Shown here: positions 55,314 to 63,947 of the stretch, piece after piece | Position numbering within the stretch: the first letter of the stretch is position 1 | Layout: every line of letters begins with the position of its first letter | Source: Luteimonas panaciterrae | Lineage (GTDB): Bacteria > Pseudomonadota > Gammaproteobacteria > Xanthomonadales > Xanthomonadaceae | Length of the DNA: 64,000 nt | Assembly (NCBI RefSeq): GCF_020511115.1 | Contig: NZ_JAJAVH010000008.1 | Coordinates: 186,001 to 250,000, forward strand | Direction: 5' to 3' | Made by a program: the position numbers and the translations under genes | The notes under the pieces: generated by a model | The model's database searches: none | Told to the model about the DNA's origin: nothing | Seen by the model: only the letters and a program-made list of their open reading frames with translations

Positions 55314-56179
55314 GCCACGAAAAAGATGAGCGCAGATTCTGGTTCCGCGGCAGCACGATGGCCGTCGGCGGCCGGATCACAGGCCCCATATGCGAAAGCA
55401 TCGACCCGCAAGGCGCCTGCGTCCTGCCTCCCGGAGGCGGTTACGCTTCGGCATCCATCGAAAATTTCAATTTCAGGAACATCGTTCGCTTCGAGCGCGT
55501 GACCAGCACGCTGTCCGGTCAAAAGGTGCGTCATCCCGATGGGCTGGCCGGTGAAACCCTGGTCACGACCGCCATCGAAGGGCTGAACATCCTCGACGTG
55601 ATCACGGCCGACCGTGTCGTTGCCCGCATCACGTCCCAACACTTGGAAAACGAGCGCGAGTCCGAGATCCTTCCCTTCGGCAGCCAGTTCGAAAACCTGC
55701 GTATCGGTGGGATACCGATCGAGCTCGAATCCTATCCCGAACTCCTGCGCGGAGGCCGGTACAAGGAGATCACAGGCTCGTCCCGCACCGACAGCTTTCC
55801 TTTCATCGATGCGAACGGCAACCCGATCAAGACAGAGGAGCCGCAGACGAAGCCCGCCGCCAGGTCGCAAACGAAACAGGAGATCGCCGCCGGTGCGCGA
55901 CCGGAAGAAGAGGCAAAGGAATCCCGTTTCCCATCCGATCGGACACTCCTGGCGCCACTGTTTCGTCTGGACAAGAAGAAAGGCGTCATCCCGGTCGGCG
56001 CCAGAACGAAGGGGCAACACGGCATCTTCGTGCCCGGCTTCGGCATCGTCTACCTCGGCGAATACCTCATCACACGTGACTCGCGTCAACTGACCATGCT
56101 GCGCGTCGAACTCGGCTGCCCGATCTCTGGCAGTATCGTATGCGCAAATGCCATCGGCAACGGCCACTGGGATCCATGA
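55310..56179 (+). CDS. Unknown protein of sigma/CHAT operon
   Basis: This 289-residue protein starts at an ATG that overlaps the anti-sigma stop. No signal peptide is clear. It opens SHEKDERRFWFRGSTMAVGG and continues with an all-beta-looking region (SIENFNFRNIVRFERVTSTLSGQKV, TAIEGLNILDVITADRVVARITS). A charged linker (about 170-215) and a second beta region with GIFVPGFGIVYLGEYLI follow. I do not recognise the family. It overlaps the CHAT gene start by 32 bp, so it is firmly part of the operon and could be the CHAT substrate, an inhibitor or an adaptor; that is conjecture. Confidence 0.75.
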   Translation: MSHEKDERRFWFRGSTMAVGGRITGPICESIDPQGACVLPPGGGYASASIENFNFRNIVRFERVTSTLSGQKVRHPDGLAGETLVTTAIEGLNILDVITADRVVARITSQHLENERESEILPFGSQFENLRIGGIPIELESYPELLRGGRYKEITGSSRTDSFPFIDANGNPIKTEEPQTKPAARSQTKQEIAAGARPEEEAKESRFPSDRTLLAPLFRLDKKKGVIPVGARTKGQHGIFVPGFGIVYLGEYLITRDSRQLTMLRVELGCPISGSIVCANAIGNGHWDP

Positions 56180-58718
56180 CACCGCGAACAAACTGTTTGC
56201 GCTGCTCGCGCTTTTCGTTGCCTCGTGCGGCGCCGACAAGATTCCCCTCGACAAGCTCTACGGCGATGGTTACCGCGAATTCGAATCCGGCAACCTGAGC
56301 GCGGCGAAAACGCTTGCCGAAGACGGATTGCGGCAAGCGCAAGAGACGCACCAGCCAGGATGGACTTGGGCCTTCGAAGTATTGGACGCGGAGGTCCTGG
56401 TCGGCCAGCGCCAGATCACGGCGGCGCTGGGCCGGCTCGATGCCGGCCTGTCCGCGGATCGGCCGCGCGACGTCGTGCTGGCGCGCGCGCTGATGACCCG
56501 TGGCTACGCGCGCTGCCACGCGCCCGATGGCGACAATGCCCCGACCCGCGCGCGAACCGATCTGGAAATGGCGGAGCGCATCGCCGAAGACCTGGGTAAT
56601 ACCAGGCTCGTCGCCGAGGTGACGCTGCGCCGCGGCACCTGCGCCGCGCTACAGGCCGATCTCGTCACCGCGGAAGCATTCTTCCGCACGACGATGGAAA
56701 CGGCGGAGCGGCAAGGATTCCGCCTGATCGAAGCAAAGGCGGCAGGAAATCTCGGCAACCTCCGCATCAACGCATCCGAATACGACGATGCGGTCCGTTG
56801 GCTTCGCCGCTCCGAAAAACTGGCATCCGGCCTCACCGCCGGCGGGCTCCGCGCCAGGAATCTGGGCAGGCTCGGCTGGTGCTATTACCGGCTCGGCGAC
56901 TACGAGCGCGCCATCCAGGTGTTGTCGGAAGCCGAAACGCTCACGCAAAAACTCGGCTACGAAGGCGATCGCATGGTCGTCCTGGAAAATCTCGGGCAGA
57001 CATTGCAGCGCCAGGGCGACTACGCGCGCGCCAGCCGCAGCTATGCCCGCGCCGCCACCATCGCGCGGGAACTCGAGGACCAGAACGAAGCCGCGGAAAC
57101 CCTGGCCGACATCCAGACCACGCGCGCCGCCCTCGCGCTCGAACGCGGAAACTACGACGAAGCGGCCTCCCGCGCCGAGGAAGCGCTGCGCATCCAGACC
57201 GAGCATCGGTTCTTCACCGGGCGACGTCCGACGACGTTGTTGCTGGGCGAAATCCGCGAACGGACGTTGCTGCTGCTCGGCGAGATCCGCGAGCGGCGCG
57301 GTGAATCGTCGCGCGCGGCGGCGCTCTACAACGAAGTCATCGGCCTGCCGAACGTCAAACCGGACATGGTGTGGGAAGCGCACGCCGCCCTGGCCCGCCT
57401 GTACGCCCGCGACCACCGGCCGGCCGAAGCCGAGGCCGAATACCGAAAGGCGTTCGCGCTGATGGAAACCTCCCTCGCGCGGTTGCTGGAGGTGGAGCAT
57501 CAACTCCCGTTCTTCTCCAACCTGGATCGCTTCTACGACGACTACGTGGATTTTCTCGTCGGCCAGGGACGCACCGACGAGGCGTTGCGAGTCGCCGACG
57601 AGAGCCGCGCGCGATTGCTGCATGAGCGATTGCAGGGAACCGGTTCCGTTCCAGGGCATCAGATCGATTACCCACGACTGGCTCGGGATTCCAAAGCGCT
57701 GCTGCTCTTCTACTCGACCGGCATCGAGAAATCCTTCTTGTGGGCCATTACCGCCGATGGCATCCAGCTGATCCCGCTGCCAGGCGAGAAAACCCTGAGC
57801 GCGCTCGTCTCGACCTATCAGCAGCGAATCCTCAACTCCCGCGATCCCCTGGCCGAAGCCGCTCCCGAGGGCGCGGAGTTGTATCGACTGCTGGTACAGC
57901 CCATGGCGGCGGCGATGACGTCGGCGGAACGGGTGATCGTCGTCTCCGACGGCCCGCTCAATCCGCTCAATTTCGACACCCTGATCGTTCCCGGCCCTCA
58001 TCCCCACTACCTGATCGAGGACGCTGCATTGGCGAGAACCCCATCATTGCGGCTGCTGCAAATCGAAAACGGATCGTCGCCCGCGCACGAACGCTCCCTG
58101 CTCGTCTTCGGCGATCCGGTGCCCCCGGACCCGGAATTCCCCGTGCTGCCGTTCGCCGGCAAGGAAGTCGCATCGATTTCCGGATTGTTCAAATCCGGCA
58201 ACCGCCTCGTCTACTCCGGACAGCAAGCAACGCCGACCGCGTATCGCGACGCCGATCCGAAGCGATTCACCTATCTCCATCTCGCCGCCCACGCGCAGGC
58301 GAACTCCGTGGTGCCTCTCGATTCGGCCGTAGTCCTGTCCGCCGACGCCAGCGCGTACAAACTCTATGCCCGCGACGTCATCACCGTTCCGCTCCGCGCC
58401 GAACTCGTCACCCTCTCCACTTGCCGCAGCGCCGGCACACGGACTTTCTCCGGCGAAGGATTGGTGGGCTTGTCCTGGGCCTTCCTGAGCGCCGGCGCGA
58501 AACGTGTCGTCGGCGGGCTGTGGCCGGTCGAGGACGCCTCCACCGCCGAACTGATGACGCATCTCTATCGCCAACTGGCGGCGGGCGTGGAGCCCATCGC
58601 CGCGTTGCGCCTGGCCAAACTGGAACTGCTGCATTCCGACACCGCGTACCGCAAGCCGTACTACTGGGCGCCGTTCGTCATCTACACCTCTCGCCTCGCA
58701 CCCGCTTCGCGATCGTGA
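56148..58718 (+). CDS. TPR and CHAT-domain lipoprotein (caspase-like peptidase)
   Basis: This 856-residue protein has an N-terminal leader with lipobox (LFALLALFVASC, Cys near residue 27), so it is likely a membrane-attached lipoprotein. About ten TPR-like helical repeats span roughly 35-480 (for example GRLGWCYYRLGDYERAIQVL, ENLGQTLQRQGDYARASRSY). The C-terminal CHAT domain (about 560-850) has catalytic His715 in HLAAHAQ and Cys759 in LSTCRSAG, the caspase-like dyad. TPR-CHAT proteins are proteases activated by partner binding in several signalling and immune systems. A short internal duplication (LLLGEIRER twice, near 365-383) is unusual. Confidence 0.9.
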   Translation: MPSATATGIHDTANKLFALLALFVASCGADKIPLDKLYGDGYREFESGNLSAAKTLAEDGLRQAQETHQPGWTWAFEVLDAEVLVGQRQITAALGRLDAGLSADRPRDVVLARALMTRGYARCHAPDGDNAPTRARTDLEMAERIAEDLGNTRLVAEVTLRRGTCAALQADLVTAEAFFRTTMETAERQGFRLIEAKAAGNLGNLRINASEYDDAVRWLRRSEKLASGLTAGGLRARNLGRLGWCYYRLGDYERAIQVLSEAETLTQKLGYEGDRMVVLENLGQTLQRQGDYARASRSYARAATIARELEDQNEAAETLADIQTTRAALALERGNYDEAASRAEEALRIQTEHRFFTGRRPTTLLLGEIRERTLLLLGEIRERRGESSRAAALYNEVIGLPNVKPDMVWEAHAALARLYARDHRPAEAEAEYRKAFALMETSLARLLEVEHQLPFFSNLDRFYDDYVDFLVGQGRTDEALRVADESRARLLHERLQGTGSVPGHQIDYPRLARDSKALLLFYSTGIEKSFLWAITADGIQLIPLPGEKTLSALVSTYQQRILNSRDPLAEAAPEGAELYRLLVQPMAAAMTSAERVIVVSDGPLNPLNFDTLIVPGPHPHYLIEDAALARTPSLRLLQIENGSSPAHERSLLVFGDPVPPDPEFPVLPFAGKEVASISGLFKSGNRLVYSGQQATPTAYRDADPKRFTYLHLAAHAQANSVVPLDSAVVLSADASAYKLYARDVITVPLRAELVTLSTCRSAGTRTFSGEGLVGLSWAFLSAGAKRVVGGLWPVEDASTAELMTHLYRQLAAGVEPIAALRLAKLELLHSDTAYRKPYYWAPFVIYTSRLAPASRS

Positions 58719-58756
58719 TTCGCGCCTGCTGGCAGGCGTCCTTGCCCGACGGCCTT

Positions 58757-59197
58757 CTAACCGCTGGTCGGGGATTGCGTGCAGGTATGGGATTTCCCGG
58801 CGACTTGCAGCTGGACAAGATTGCCGTTGCGATACAGCGACAACTCCTCGCCGAGATAGGCATCGCCGCCGCCACCGGATGCGGACTCGGCACGCGGCAA
58901 CATCGTCGAGCCCGAGGGCAGCTTCACCAGGGCGCCGGATTTGTCGTAGGTGACGGTCAGGCCGCTACCATCGTCGCAGGCGTACACGACCATGCTCCCA
59001 GGCGGCGCGTCAGACGCGGGAGCAGCCGGCACGGGGGCCACCGGCGCGGGCGCTGCCGGTTCGGCGGCGGGCAACGATGCCGACGCGTCTTCCGCGGGTT
59101 GCGCGGCTTCGGACTTCTCCGGAGGTTTGGACGGGCTGCAAGCCACCATCATCGCCGCCAGCATCAGCCCGGTCGTCACTGTGATTCCCTGGCGCAT
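58757..59197 (-). CDS. MliC-like lysozyme-inhibitor lipoprotein
   Basis: This protein of about 146 residues reads from ATG 59197, for which GGAG is correctly spaced (an ATG two codons upstream is also possible). The leader MRQGITVTTGLMLAAMMVAC is a lipoprotein signal with Cys20. An Ala/Pro-rich linker (about 30-65) is followed by a MliC/PliC-type domain: VVYACDDGSGLTVTYDKSGA, SASGGGGDAYLGEELSLYRNGN and a second Cys in HTCTQ. Such proteins inhibit c-type lysozymes in the periplasm. It is convergent with the CHAT gene. Confidence 0.8.
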   Translation of the reverse strand: MRQGITVTTGLMLAAMMVACSPSKPPEKSEAAQPAEDASASLPAAEPAAPAPVAPVPAAPASDAPPGSMVVYACDDGSGLTVTYDKSGALVKLPSGSTMLPRAESASGGGGDAYLGEELSLYRNGNLVQLQVAGKSHTCTQSPTSG

Positions 59198-59580
59198 CCC
59201 CATTCTCCAACCCTGGCGTTGATCGCAATCATATATTGACCGCGCGAGCTTAGTCGCCGGGGTAGTCGACATCGAGATTATGTAAGGCGCGCTGACCAGC
59301 AATCACCACTAACCACGACGGCCTGCTGACAGTTTTTGGCAGGTTTTTCCGTCTATAAAACAGCGAGCGCGCATCGCAATCAAACGTGCTAAAAGAGCCG
59401 CCTGGGGACCGATTCGAACACACGACTGATCAGCCTGTTGGCCGGCCCCAGCGGGGAGTGTGCGTCATTTGGTAGCGAGCGCAGCTTGGATGGTCTCAAA
59501 CAGGGGATTGCGTCCGGCGGATGGCATATCGATACGGAAGCAAATCCAATCACCCATTGATGTCTTTAGGGGACAATGTC
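59198..59580. other. 383-bp divergent spacer, promoters only
   Basis: No convincing gene is present. An AT-rich stretch with TATAAAA near 59355 and a small CCTGC/GCAGG hairpin followed by TTTTT (about 59322-59349) lies in the middle. The spacer should hold promoters for the minus-strand lipoprotein and the plus-strand beta-helix protein. In-frame translation upstream of 59581 is possible but lacks a ribosome-binding site. Confidence 0.4.
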
Positions 59581-60555
59581 ATGAGTCGCAATAAAACAGC
59601 ATTCCGCATTTCACTGATCATGTCGTTATTACTCCTGCTCGCGAGCGGGAGCGTTTTTGCCCAGGCAACACGCACCTGGGTGTCGGGCGTGGGCGATGAC
59701 GCTAATCCCTGCAGCCGCACCGCCCCCTGCAAGACATGGGCCGGCGCGATTTCCAAGACAGCCGCGGGCGGCATCATCAACTGCATCGATCCGGGCGGCT
59801 TCGGCACCGTGACGATCACGAAATCCATCACCATCTCATGCAAGCACGTCGAAGGGTCGGCCCTGGCATCCAGCACCACGGGCGTCATCGTGAACGGAGC
59901 GAATATCGATGTCGTGCTTCGCGGCCTGGATATCGACGGCAGCCCGCCCACCTCGCCCGGCCTCAACGGAATCCGCTTCCTTCAAGGCACATCGCTGATC
60001 GTCGACGATTGCATCATCCGCGACTTCAACGGAGCGGCGCCGAATGGCAGCGGCATTCTCGTCAACAACACGTCTCTGACCGTTGAACTTCATGTCATCA
60101 ACTCGACCATCACCGGCAATGGCAACGCCACAAGCGGAGCCGGAATCAACATCGCTCCCACAGGCACGGGCGGCGCAAGGGTCTACGTCACCAACTCCAC
60201 GCTCTTGAACAACACGATCGGCCTGCGCACCAGCACGGCCGCGACGACCGGTGCCATCGGCATCACCGTGACGGATACGTCCGCGACAGGCTCGCCTCTC
60301 CACGGCATCGTCGCGGAAGGGACCAGCGGCGCCATCCGCATGATGTTGAATGGGTTGACGTCGGCCAACAATCTCGGCGACGGCGTGCAGGCGACGGGCG
60401 GCAACGCCATCGTCAGAATCGGCAGCTCGACCGTGACGGGCAACGCCGGGACCGGCCTCATTGCGTCCGGCGGCGCGCAGTTGTTCACCTATGGGAACAA
60501 TCAGGTCAATGGCAATACGACGGATGGGTCGGGGAGTGCTGTTGCTTTGAGATAA
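59581..60555 (+). CDS. Secreted right-handed parallel beta-helix protein
   Basis: This 324-residue protein reads from ATG 59581 with AGGGGA upstream. A signal peptide (RISLIMSLLLLLASGSVFAQ) precedes the conserved N-terminal cap TRTWVSGVGDDANPCSRTAPCKTWAGAI. Repeated beta-helix rungs follow (TITKSITISC, VVLRGLDIDG, LIVDDCIIRDF, VTNSTLLNNTIGL, VRIGSSTVTGNAGTGL). Proteins with this cap are common in soil proteobacteria. They resemble polysaccharide-binding or lyase folds, but no catalytic site can be read. Confidence 0.85.
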   Translation: MSRNKTAFRISLIMSLLLLLASGSVFAQATRTWVSGVGDDANPCSRTAPCKTWAGAISKTAAGGIINCIDPGGFGTVTITKSITISCKHVEGSALASSTTGVIVNGANIDVVLRGLDIDGSPPTSPGLNGIRFLQGTSLIVDDCIIRDFNGAAPNGSGILVNNTSLTVELHVINSTITGNGNATSGAGINIAPTGTGGARVYVTNSTLLNNTIGLRTSTAATTGAIGITVTDTSATGSPLHGIVAEGTSGAIRMMLNGLTSANNLGDGVQATGGNAIVRIGSSTVTGNAGTGLIASGGAQLFTYGNNQVNGNTTDGSGSAVALR

Positions 60556-60777
60556 CAGCTGAGCCCAGCTAGTCATTGCCAACAGCGCATCATCATACGT
60601 GACCGTTCTTCAATTCTTCATTGCCCGTCGCCTAAGTGGCGGCGGGTTGATGGACCGATCAAAATCCTCCTTTTGCAAAATATAGTCTGGTTGACGGTTC
60701 TGGAGCATGCCCAAAATCCACGCTACGCCCGCCTCTGGATCTGGTCGTAGTTAGGTCGGAAAGGGAGGGGCGAAAGC

Positions 60778-61279
60778 ATAGAGATCAGGGACAAACGACT
60801 CAAAGAGATTTGGAAGCGAGCGAATCCGCCCGTCATCTTTCGGCGCGGCTCTTCAATCTCGCTCCTGGTGCATTTGCCATATGCATCTCCTATCTACACG
60901 TGACTCAGAGACAACAAGCGCTACAAGTCAAAATGGAACGGCCGCTACAAATGCTGGGAAACCCCAGCCGCTTGGTATGACTGGCTTGCTCATCGTCTTT
61001 TACATCGCTATTTCGCTATTTATCTAATCCATGTCTACCAAGAGCAGCAAAAAATGTACTCCTACTTGCTGGAACGCTAAGGACTTGCACTGCGATTGCT
61101 CATGCATGGGAGAGCATCATAGCAGCGGTTATCTCAGAGGCAATTGGAGAGAAGTTGCCGAAACTTTTGCATTTGAGTGGGGCCACGCAAGTATGCCTGC
61201 AGGCTGCTGGCGCCGACAGGCAACGGGTGGCCCGCCTAATAATCCATTCAATCCGGAGTCGCTTCGCGACTCGGCTTAG
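60778..61279 (+). pseudogene. Decayed cysteine-motif gene in low-GC island
   Basis: Reading codons from 60781 gives a coherent protein: RLKEIWKRANPPVIFRRGSS, LLVHLPYA, a TGA at 60901-60903 where a Trp fits, then KRYKSKWNGRYKCWETPAAWYDWL and YLIHVYQEQQK. At an A6 run (61050-61055) the frame breaks; the other frame continues CTPTCWNAKDLHCDCSCMGEHH and NWREVAETFAFEW. The CxxxCWNAK...CxCSCMGxxH motif is a recognisable zinc-like signature of uncharacterised bacterial proteins. A good AGGGAGGGG site precedes ATA 60778 where a start codon would be expected. A short intact frame (61031-61279) covers only the C-terminus. Confidence 0.6.
61256..61272. other. Perfect hairpin between the island genes
   Basis: GAGTCGC-TTC-GCGACTC forms a 7-bp stem with a 3-nt loop at the end of the decayed gene and 27 bp before the nuclease-like gene start. 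There is no T-tract; it could modulate read-through between the two. Confidence 0.4.
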
Positions 61280-61298
61280 AGCCTACCGAGAAGATTCG

Positions 61299-62744
61299 AT
61301 GGCAATCTTACTATCAATGTTTTTGGGAATTGACTCGCGCATACTCGAAGCCCGCGATGTCTTCGATCCAGTTCTCGACATTGATACAAGACTGTTCTTA
61401 GATCCACATCTTCTCAAGCATTGCGAGACACCAGAATTCGTCGGAGCATATGAGCACTTAAAGGAGCACTTCGGCAACATTGCTAGGCTTTTGTTGGCTA
61501 GTGACGTTGAAAAAGACATCTTTTGGAAACGCGCCGATCGACTGATGAACTGGCCAGAAGTGAAGGGGCTCTGCATCGGATTTTCTAAAGAGAGCACAGA
61601 TGGCAGTGGAATAGGTCCGGAACTTAGAGAACAGTTACTTCGCACAGCCAAGCAAATCCTCAGCAAAGGGGTTGAGGATCATGAGATCTTCGAGCTAGTC
61701 GGAATGTTTCAAGAAAGATTCGGTCCAGACAGAATCAGCGATATGACAGCCAATGTCATTCGACACGAACTTAATCTCTTCACTACTCGCATCTTTGAAG
61801 AGATCGAAACTGAAAGTACCGTCGAACTTCCTCGCAGTGATGAAGGACTTCCATTAAATCCCGTTAATGGAGCACCGCTATTGCTCGTGCCCAGAAGCCT
61901 CCTCAGAGACATACCGGTCGCCCTTGACTGGTCTTCCAGGGATCTTGTAGCAGAGCAAAATGAAGAGCTCCGTGAGACTATCAACAGGATCGCCGGCGAA
62001 TCGTGGAAACAAGTAGTCCAAGCATTCACAAAAGAACAACTAAAAGGGTTCGCTCTTAACAACCCAGAACTGATCCGTAACGCCGTCGAGATCTATCGTG
62101 CAAAGCCTGTTCAAAAATATGATTTTAATGAGGATCGCTCTGGCGAGGCATCTTGGTTGCCAACGGCACAGGTTGCGGTGAGGGAAAACCCTCTTCAACT
62201 AGTACTCCAAGACAACCCAACCATAGACCAAGTATTCGATCTGATCAGAACTATCTGCGTAAAATTTAAATCTCTTATTGAGGATAATGGCCTTTCTCGT
62301 CTTCTGTACGATTCGGACGGCCATCCAAAGCATGAGAGCGCATCGCAGCTGCTATTCTATGGAGTAGCTGAATCATACTGCCATGCGAATAAACTTATGA
62401 TTGCCAGAGAATCCAACGGCGGAAGGGGGCCTGTAGATTTCAAGTTCGGCACAAACATGCAAAACAGCGTATTAGTCGAGATAAAAAAATCCACGAATAC
62501 ATCTGGCCTAAAAAAAGGAATCGAATCGCAACTCCCAATTTACATGAATGCAGAGGGTTCAAGGAGAGCAATTTATTTGGTCATTGACGTCGGATACACA
62601 AAGGCGGCGATCTCCAATTTAAACGAGATAAATTCCGCGATAAACGGCACCGCCATCAGCATCATCCATATCAGCGCCGCGCTCCAAGCAAGCGCGAGCA
62701 ATTATCAAACTCGCCCTAGCGAACCCGCGTCGCGTTCGGCTTAA
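61299..62744 (+). CDS. Uncharacterised protein with C-terminal PD-(D/E)XK nuclease-like motif
   Basis: This protein of about 481 residues reads from ATG 61299. The N-terminal two thirds are helical and unfamiliar (IDSRILEARDVFDPVLDIDTRLFLDPHLL, GSGIGPELREQLLRTAKQIL, ELVGMFQERFGPDRISDM). Near the C-terminus, GRGPVDFKFG (Asp380) followed by VLVEIKKS (Glu394, Lys396) fits the PD-(D/E)XK nuclease core seen in restriction enzymes. Codon use is clearly AT-rich compared with the rest of the window, indicating recent transfer. It lies just after the decayed cysteine-motif gene. A defence-type nuclease or toxin is the best guess; the partner, if any, is unknown. Confidence 0.75.
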   Translation: MAILLSMFLGIDSRILEARDVFDPVLDIDTRLFLDPHLLKHCETPEFVGAYEHLKEHFGNIARLLLASDVEKDIFWKRADRLMNWPEVKGLCIGFSKESTDGSGIGPELREQLLRTAKQILSKGVEDHEIFELVGMFQERFGPDRISDMTANVIRHELNLFTTRIFEEIETESTVELPRSDEGLPLNPVNGAPLLLVPRSLLRDIPVALDWSSRDLVAEQNEELRETINRIAGESWKQVVQAFTKEQLKGFALNNPELIRNAVEIYRAKPVQKYDFNEDRSGEASWLPTAQVAVRENPLQLVLQDNPTIDQVFDLIRTICVKFKSLIEDNGLSRLLYDSDGHPKHESASQLLFYGVAESYCHANKLMIARESNGGRGPVDFKFGTNMQNSVLVEIKKSTNTSGLKKGIESQLPIYMNAEGSRRAIYLVIDVGYTKAAISNLNEINSAINGTAISIIHISAALQASASNYQTRPSEPASRSA

Positions 62745-63128
62745 CTTAGCCGTCCTAGCAAGCGAGCAGGGCCAACATGCGTTTAACTCACCTTGTGGGC
62801 GGAACCATAAGTTGGCCGCTCATAGAAAGCATAAGTTGGCCGGCCTGCTGGCGACCGCTTGAATCGGCCCAGCGTCCGCTTCCGGCCAGAAAAAGCGCCA
62901 GGATGGGGCCTGTCCTAGCGCGCACGGTCGGGCACGTCCCTCCCAGGATCGATAGATCAGATGTTGGCCCATAGCAGGAATACACCGCGGAATCGCATCC
63001 TGCCGGAAGCGAGGCGGTCATATGCCTCTATGGCCTGCCCAAGGTCGAACGTTTCAACCAAAGGCTTGACCTTACCCTGGCTGCGACGACATCCCCCCGG
63101 TTTGCATCCGGTTGCCGCGTCGGCGTCG
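62745..63128. other. 384-bp spacer at island edge with direct repeats
   Basis: No gene is supported. A 12-bp direct repeat CATAAGTTGGCC occurs at 62806-62817 and 62830-62841. GC content rises back to the window norm across this stretch, so it is the probable right boundary of the acquired island. No transposase or terminal inverted repeats were seen. Confidence 0.45.
62806..62841. repeat. 12-bp direct repeat pair
   Basis: CATAAGTTGGCC is present twice with a 12-bp spacer (24-bp period). It may be a remnant of a mobile-element end or an integration footprint; the sequence alone does not decide. Confidence 0.6.
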
Positions 63129-63947
63129 TCAGTCGGACGGCGGATTTTCCGTGGCAGTGCGGAACATGCGCACGAGCGTGCGTCGCAGCTTCTGCCGCTG
63201 CTCGAACTGGGCGCTCATGCCCGGGTCTGCCACGGCGTCGCAGGTCCCGGGGAACGGGCTCCGCTCCAGCTCCTCCACGCAGCGGGCTGGCCAGCTCGCC
63301 GATGCCGCGATCGCTTGGCGGTATCTATCGCGCGCTTTGGTGCACAGCGCCGGCATGTCGTCGGTGCAGCCCATCGCATCGGCCAGATAGGCGATATAGT
63401 CGCGCTGCCATGCCGTCTCCGAAAGGCCCATGTCATCGGCGGCGGGGAGGCTTTCGGCCAGGATCTCGCAGCCATTTCCATCGATGAACGGTTCGGTATT
63501 GTGCAGGAAGCAGGAACGTGACAGGGGCCGGAACGCCAGATCGATCTGCGGCTCCGCTGTCAGACCATTGCGATAGATGATGCCCAGATATTTGCAGGCA
63601 TAGGGGCCTATCCCGGCATCATCGGAGTCGCAGACCCGGGTCATTCGATCCTTCGCGAGGCCGTAGTCCCGACGGGCGGGATCGAGGAAATAGATTTTGC
63701 CGGCCTCGTAACAGCCGCCCATCTGAAAACCGGCCGCGCAGGAGCGTTCATAATTCGCCAGGGCAGCGGCAGCATCGTTCCGCTTTTCGGCCGCGACGCC
63801 GACGCTCCAGCAACTGTCGACGTTGCCATCCTTGACGCAGGCTGGCGGGGATGGTTCTTGCGCCGCAGGCTGCGCGTGGATGGCTCCGCTGCTGGAAGCG
63901 ATCACCTCAGCTATCACCATCACCAAAGCAGGCAGTAACGATCTCAT
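63129..63947 (-). CDS. Secreted Sel1-like, cysteine-rich repeat protein
   Basis: This 272-residue protein reads from ATG 63947 with GAGAG upstream; the frame extends 13 codons further. A signal peptide (MRSLLPALVMVIAEVIASSSGAIHAQ) precedes Sel1/Hcp-like repeats with paired cysteines spaced as in helical-repeat proteins (CVKDGNVDSCWSVGVAAEKRND, YERSCAAGFQMGGCYEAGKIYF, RVCDSDDAGIGPYACKYLGIIYRNG). The C-terminal third is less regular but still cysteine-containing. Such proteins act as periplasmic protein-protein scaffolds. No catalytic motif is visible. Confidence 0.8.
   Translation of the reverse strand: MRSLLPALVMVIAEVIASSSGAIHAQPAAQEPSPPACVKDGNVDSCWSVGVAAEKRNDAAAALANYERSCAAGFQMGGCYEAGKIYFLDPARRDYGLAKDRMTRVCDSDDAGIGPYACKYLGIIYRNGLTAEPQIDLAFRPLSRSCFLHNTEPFIDGNGCEILAESLPAADDMGLSETAWQRDYIAYLADAMGCTDDMPALCTKARDRYRQAIAASASWPARCVEELERSPFPGTCDAVADPGMSAQFEQRQKLRRTLVRMFRTATENPPSD

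Noticed and set aside
60901..60903. UGA recoding as selenocysteine or tryptophan
   Set aside because: No selenocysteine insertion element or other recoded UGA is apparent, and the same gene carries further lesions, so pseudogenisation is simpler.
61031..61279. 82-codon frame considered as an intact small zinc-finger gene
   Set aside because: Coherent protein sequence continues upstream in another frame, and the frame has no good ribosome-binding site, so it is better read as the tail of a decayed gene.
62777..62974. 65-codon plus-strand frame after the nuclease-like gene
   Set aside because: It spans the direct repeats, has no recognisable sequence and ends in GC-rich spacer.
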